Of a stretch of DNA of 64,000 bases, positions 63,702 to 64,000 are shown one piece after another. Under the pieces are notes generated by a model, which saw only the letters and a list, made by a program, of their open reading frames with translations, had not been told where the DNA came from and did not search any database. Within the stretch, counting starts at the first letter, position 1. Each line of letters begins with the position of its first letter. The stretch covers positions 1-64,000 of the forward strand of contig JAPLNI010000025.1 in the NCBI GenBank assembly GCA_026692865.1. Direction: 5' to 3'. The position numbers and the translations under genes were made by a program. This DNA comes from Planctomycetota bacterium (GTDB lineage Bacteria > Planctomycetota > Planctomycetia > Pirellulales > Pirellulaceae).

Positions 63702-64000
63702 ATGTCCAACTCGTCACCGATACCTACCGCTCAACCCAAGCCAAAACGAGTCATGGTTCAACCGTGCCAAAGTGTTGTTGGCGAAATCCGTCCACCAGGT
63801 TCGAAAAGTATCACCAATCGGGCTTTGATATGTGCTGCGATGGCTCGCGGAGTTTCGAATTTGACAGGAGTCCTCGATAGCGAGGACACGACGGTGATGG
63901 TCCACGCGTGGCAGCAGATCGGCCTCAAAGTCGATTGGAGACGCGACTTGTCGGAGCTTTCGATCGTTGGATGTGGAGGAGTCTTTCCCAATGATCACGG
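63702..64000 (+). CDS. aroA: 3-phosphoshikimate 1-carboxyvinyltransferase, 5' part
   Basis: Only the first 99 codons lie in the window. The translation from ATG 63702 begins MSNSSPIPTAQPKPKRVMVQ. The EPSP-synthase N-terminal signature PPGSKSITNRALICAAMARG follows, then LTGVLDSEDTTVMVHAW, matching the phosphoenolpyruvate- and shikimate-3-phosphate-binding side. AroA makes EPSP in the shikimate pathway to aromatic amino acids. It starts three bases after the cysteine desulfurase stop. The first 17 or so residues are a nonconserved extension. Cut by the right edge. Confidence 0.93.
   Translation, partial: MSNSSPIPTAQPKPKRVMVQPCQSVVGEIRPPGSKSITNRALICAAMARGVSNLTGVLDSEDTTVMVHAWQQIGLKVDWRRDLSELSIVGCGGVFPNDH

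Overview
The window reads as chromosomal DNA from a planctomycete, most likely of the Pirellulaceae (Rhodopirellula/Pirellula-like). The support is a small secreted protein ending in a YGWFG...HFGY...TQW pattern, a secreted sulfatase with a variant active site, a DUF1573 protein, a cytochrome c554-type protein, a membrane Ser/Thr kinase with a secreted-type beta-helix, and many lone genes with weak Shine-Dalgarno sequences. This assignment comes from family recognition and was not checked by a search. I saw no tRNA, rRNA, CRISPR array, prophage or complete insertion sequence.

Layout. 1-9000: a possible 3' gene end at the left edge, a ChaA-type cation/proton antiporter, an SGNH hydrolase, a CPBP membrane protease, two small planctomycete-type proteins, a sulfatase and fumarase FumC. 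9000-14700: a DJ-1/PfpI protein, a sugar-phosphate isomerase-like gene broken by a one-base frameshift, a XylR-like regulator, an NHL-repeat protein and a LarA-like DUF2088 protein. 14850-19900: a likely operon of purE, purK, an orphan PhoR-like histidine kinase and lnt. 20100-24500: a MATE transporter, a D-2-hydroxyacid dehydrogenase overlapping a HAD phosphatase, and an NrnA-like DHH phosphoesterase. 24700-37700: the kinase/beta-helix protein, a Gly-rich secreted protein, a WecA/TagO-like transferase coupled to an O-antigen-ligase/TPR protein, a DUF1573 protein, a tetraheme cytochrome with a degenerate 5'-nucleotidase-like domain, and threonine aldolase. 37900-45700: a large secretin, then mfd and rsmG in the opposite direction. 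46000-55900: a TPR lipoprotein, a GNAT acetyltransferase, hisS, a YkgJ-type cysteine-cluster protein, a PurU-like formyltransferase, an M28 lipoprotein peptidase, and an ABC exporter pair whose permease carries a predicted beta-propeller. 55800-64000: a large acidic orphan, small conserved proteins, slyX, an almost entirely Asp/Glu protein, scpB, a cysteine desulfurase and the start of aroA.

Housekeeping functions dominate: purine synthesis, translation, transcription-coupled repair, lipoprotein maturation and Fe-S supply. Among them are envelope and secretion functions: polysaccharide assembly, secretin, lipoproteins, exporter and sulfatase.

The strongest unexplained signal is a dense set of small palindromic repeats. 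At least three families occur: (a) hairpins with a constant GGA(C/G)TGC...GC-TTT frame but different self-complementary stems; (b) a ~110-bp element with ends reading GGCTCAGG / CCTGAGCC, found three times between genes and apparently once inside the coding sequence of mfd; (c) hairpins with GTAA, TTAC or CTAC loops. Some carry a GTAG or GGAG/GGAC foot like REP sequences mobilised by RAYT transposases. Parts of lnt, rsmG and mfd appear to be written in repeat sequence.
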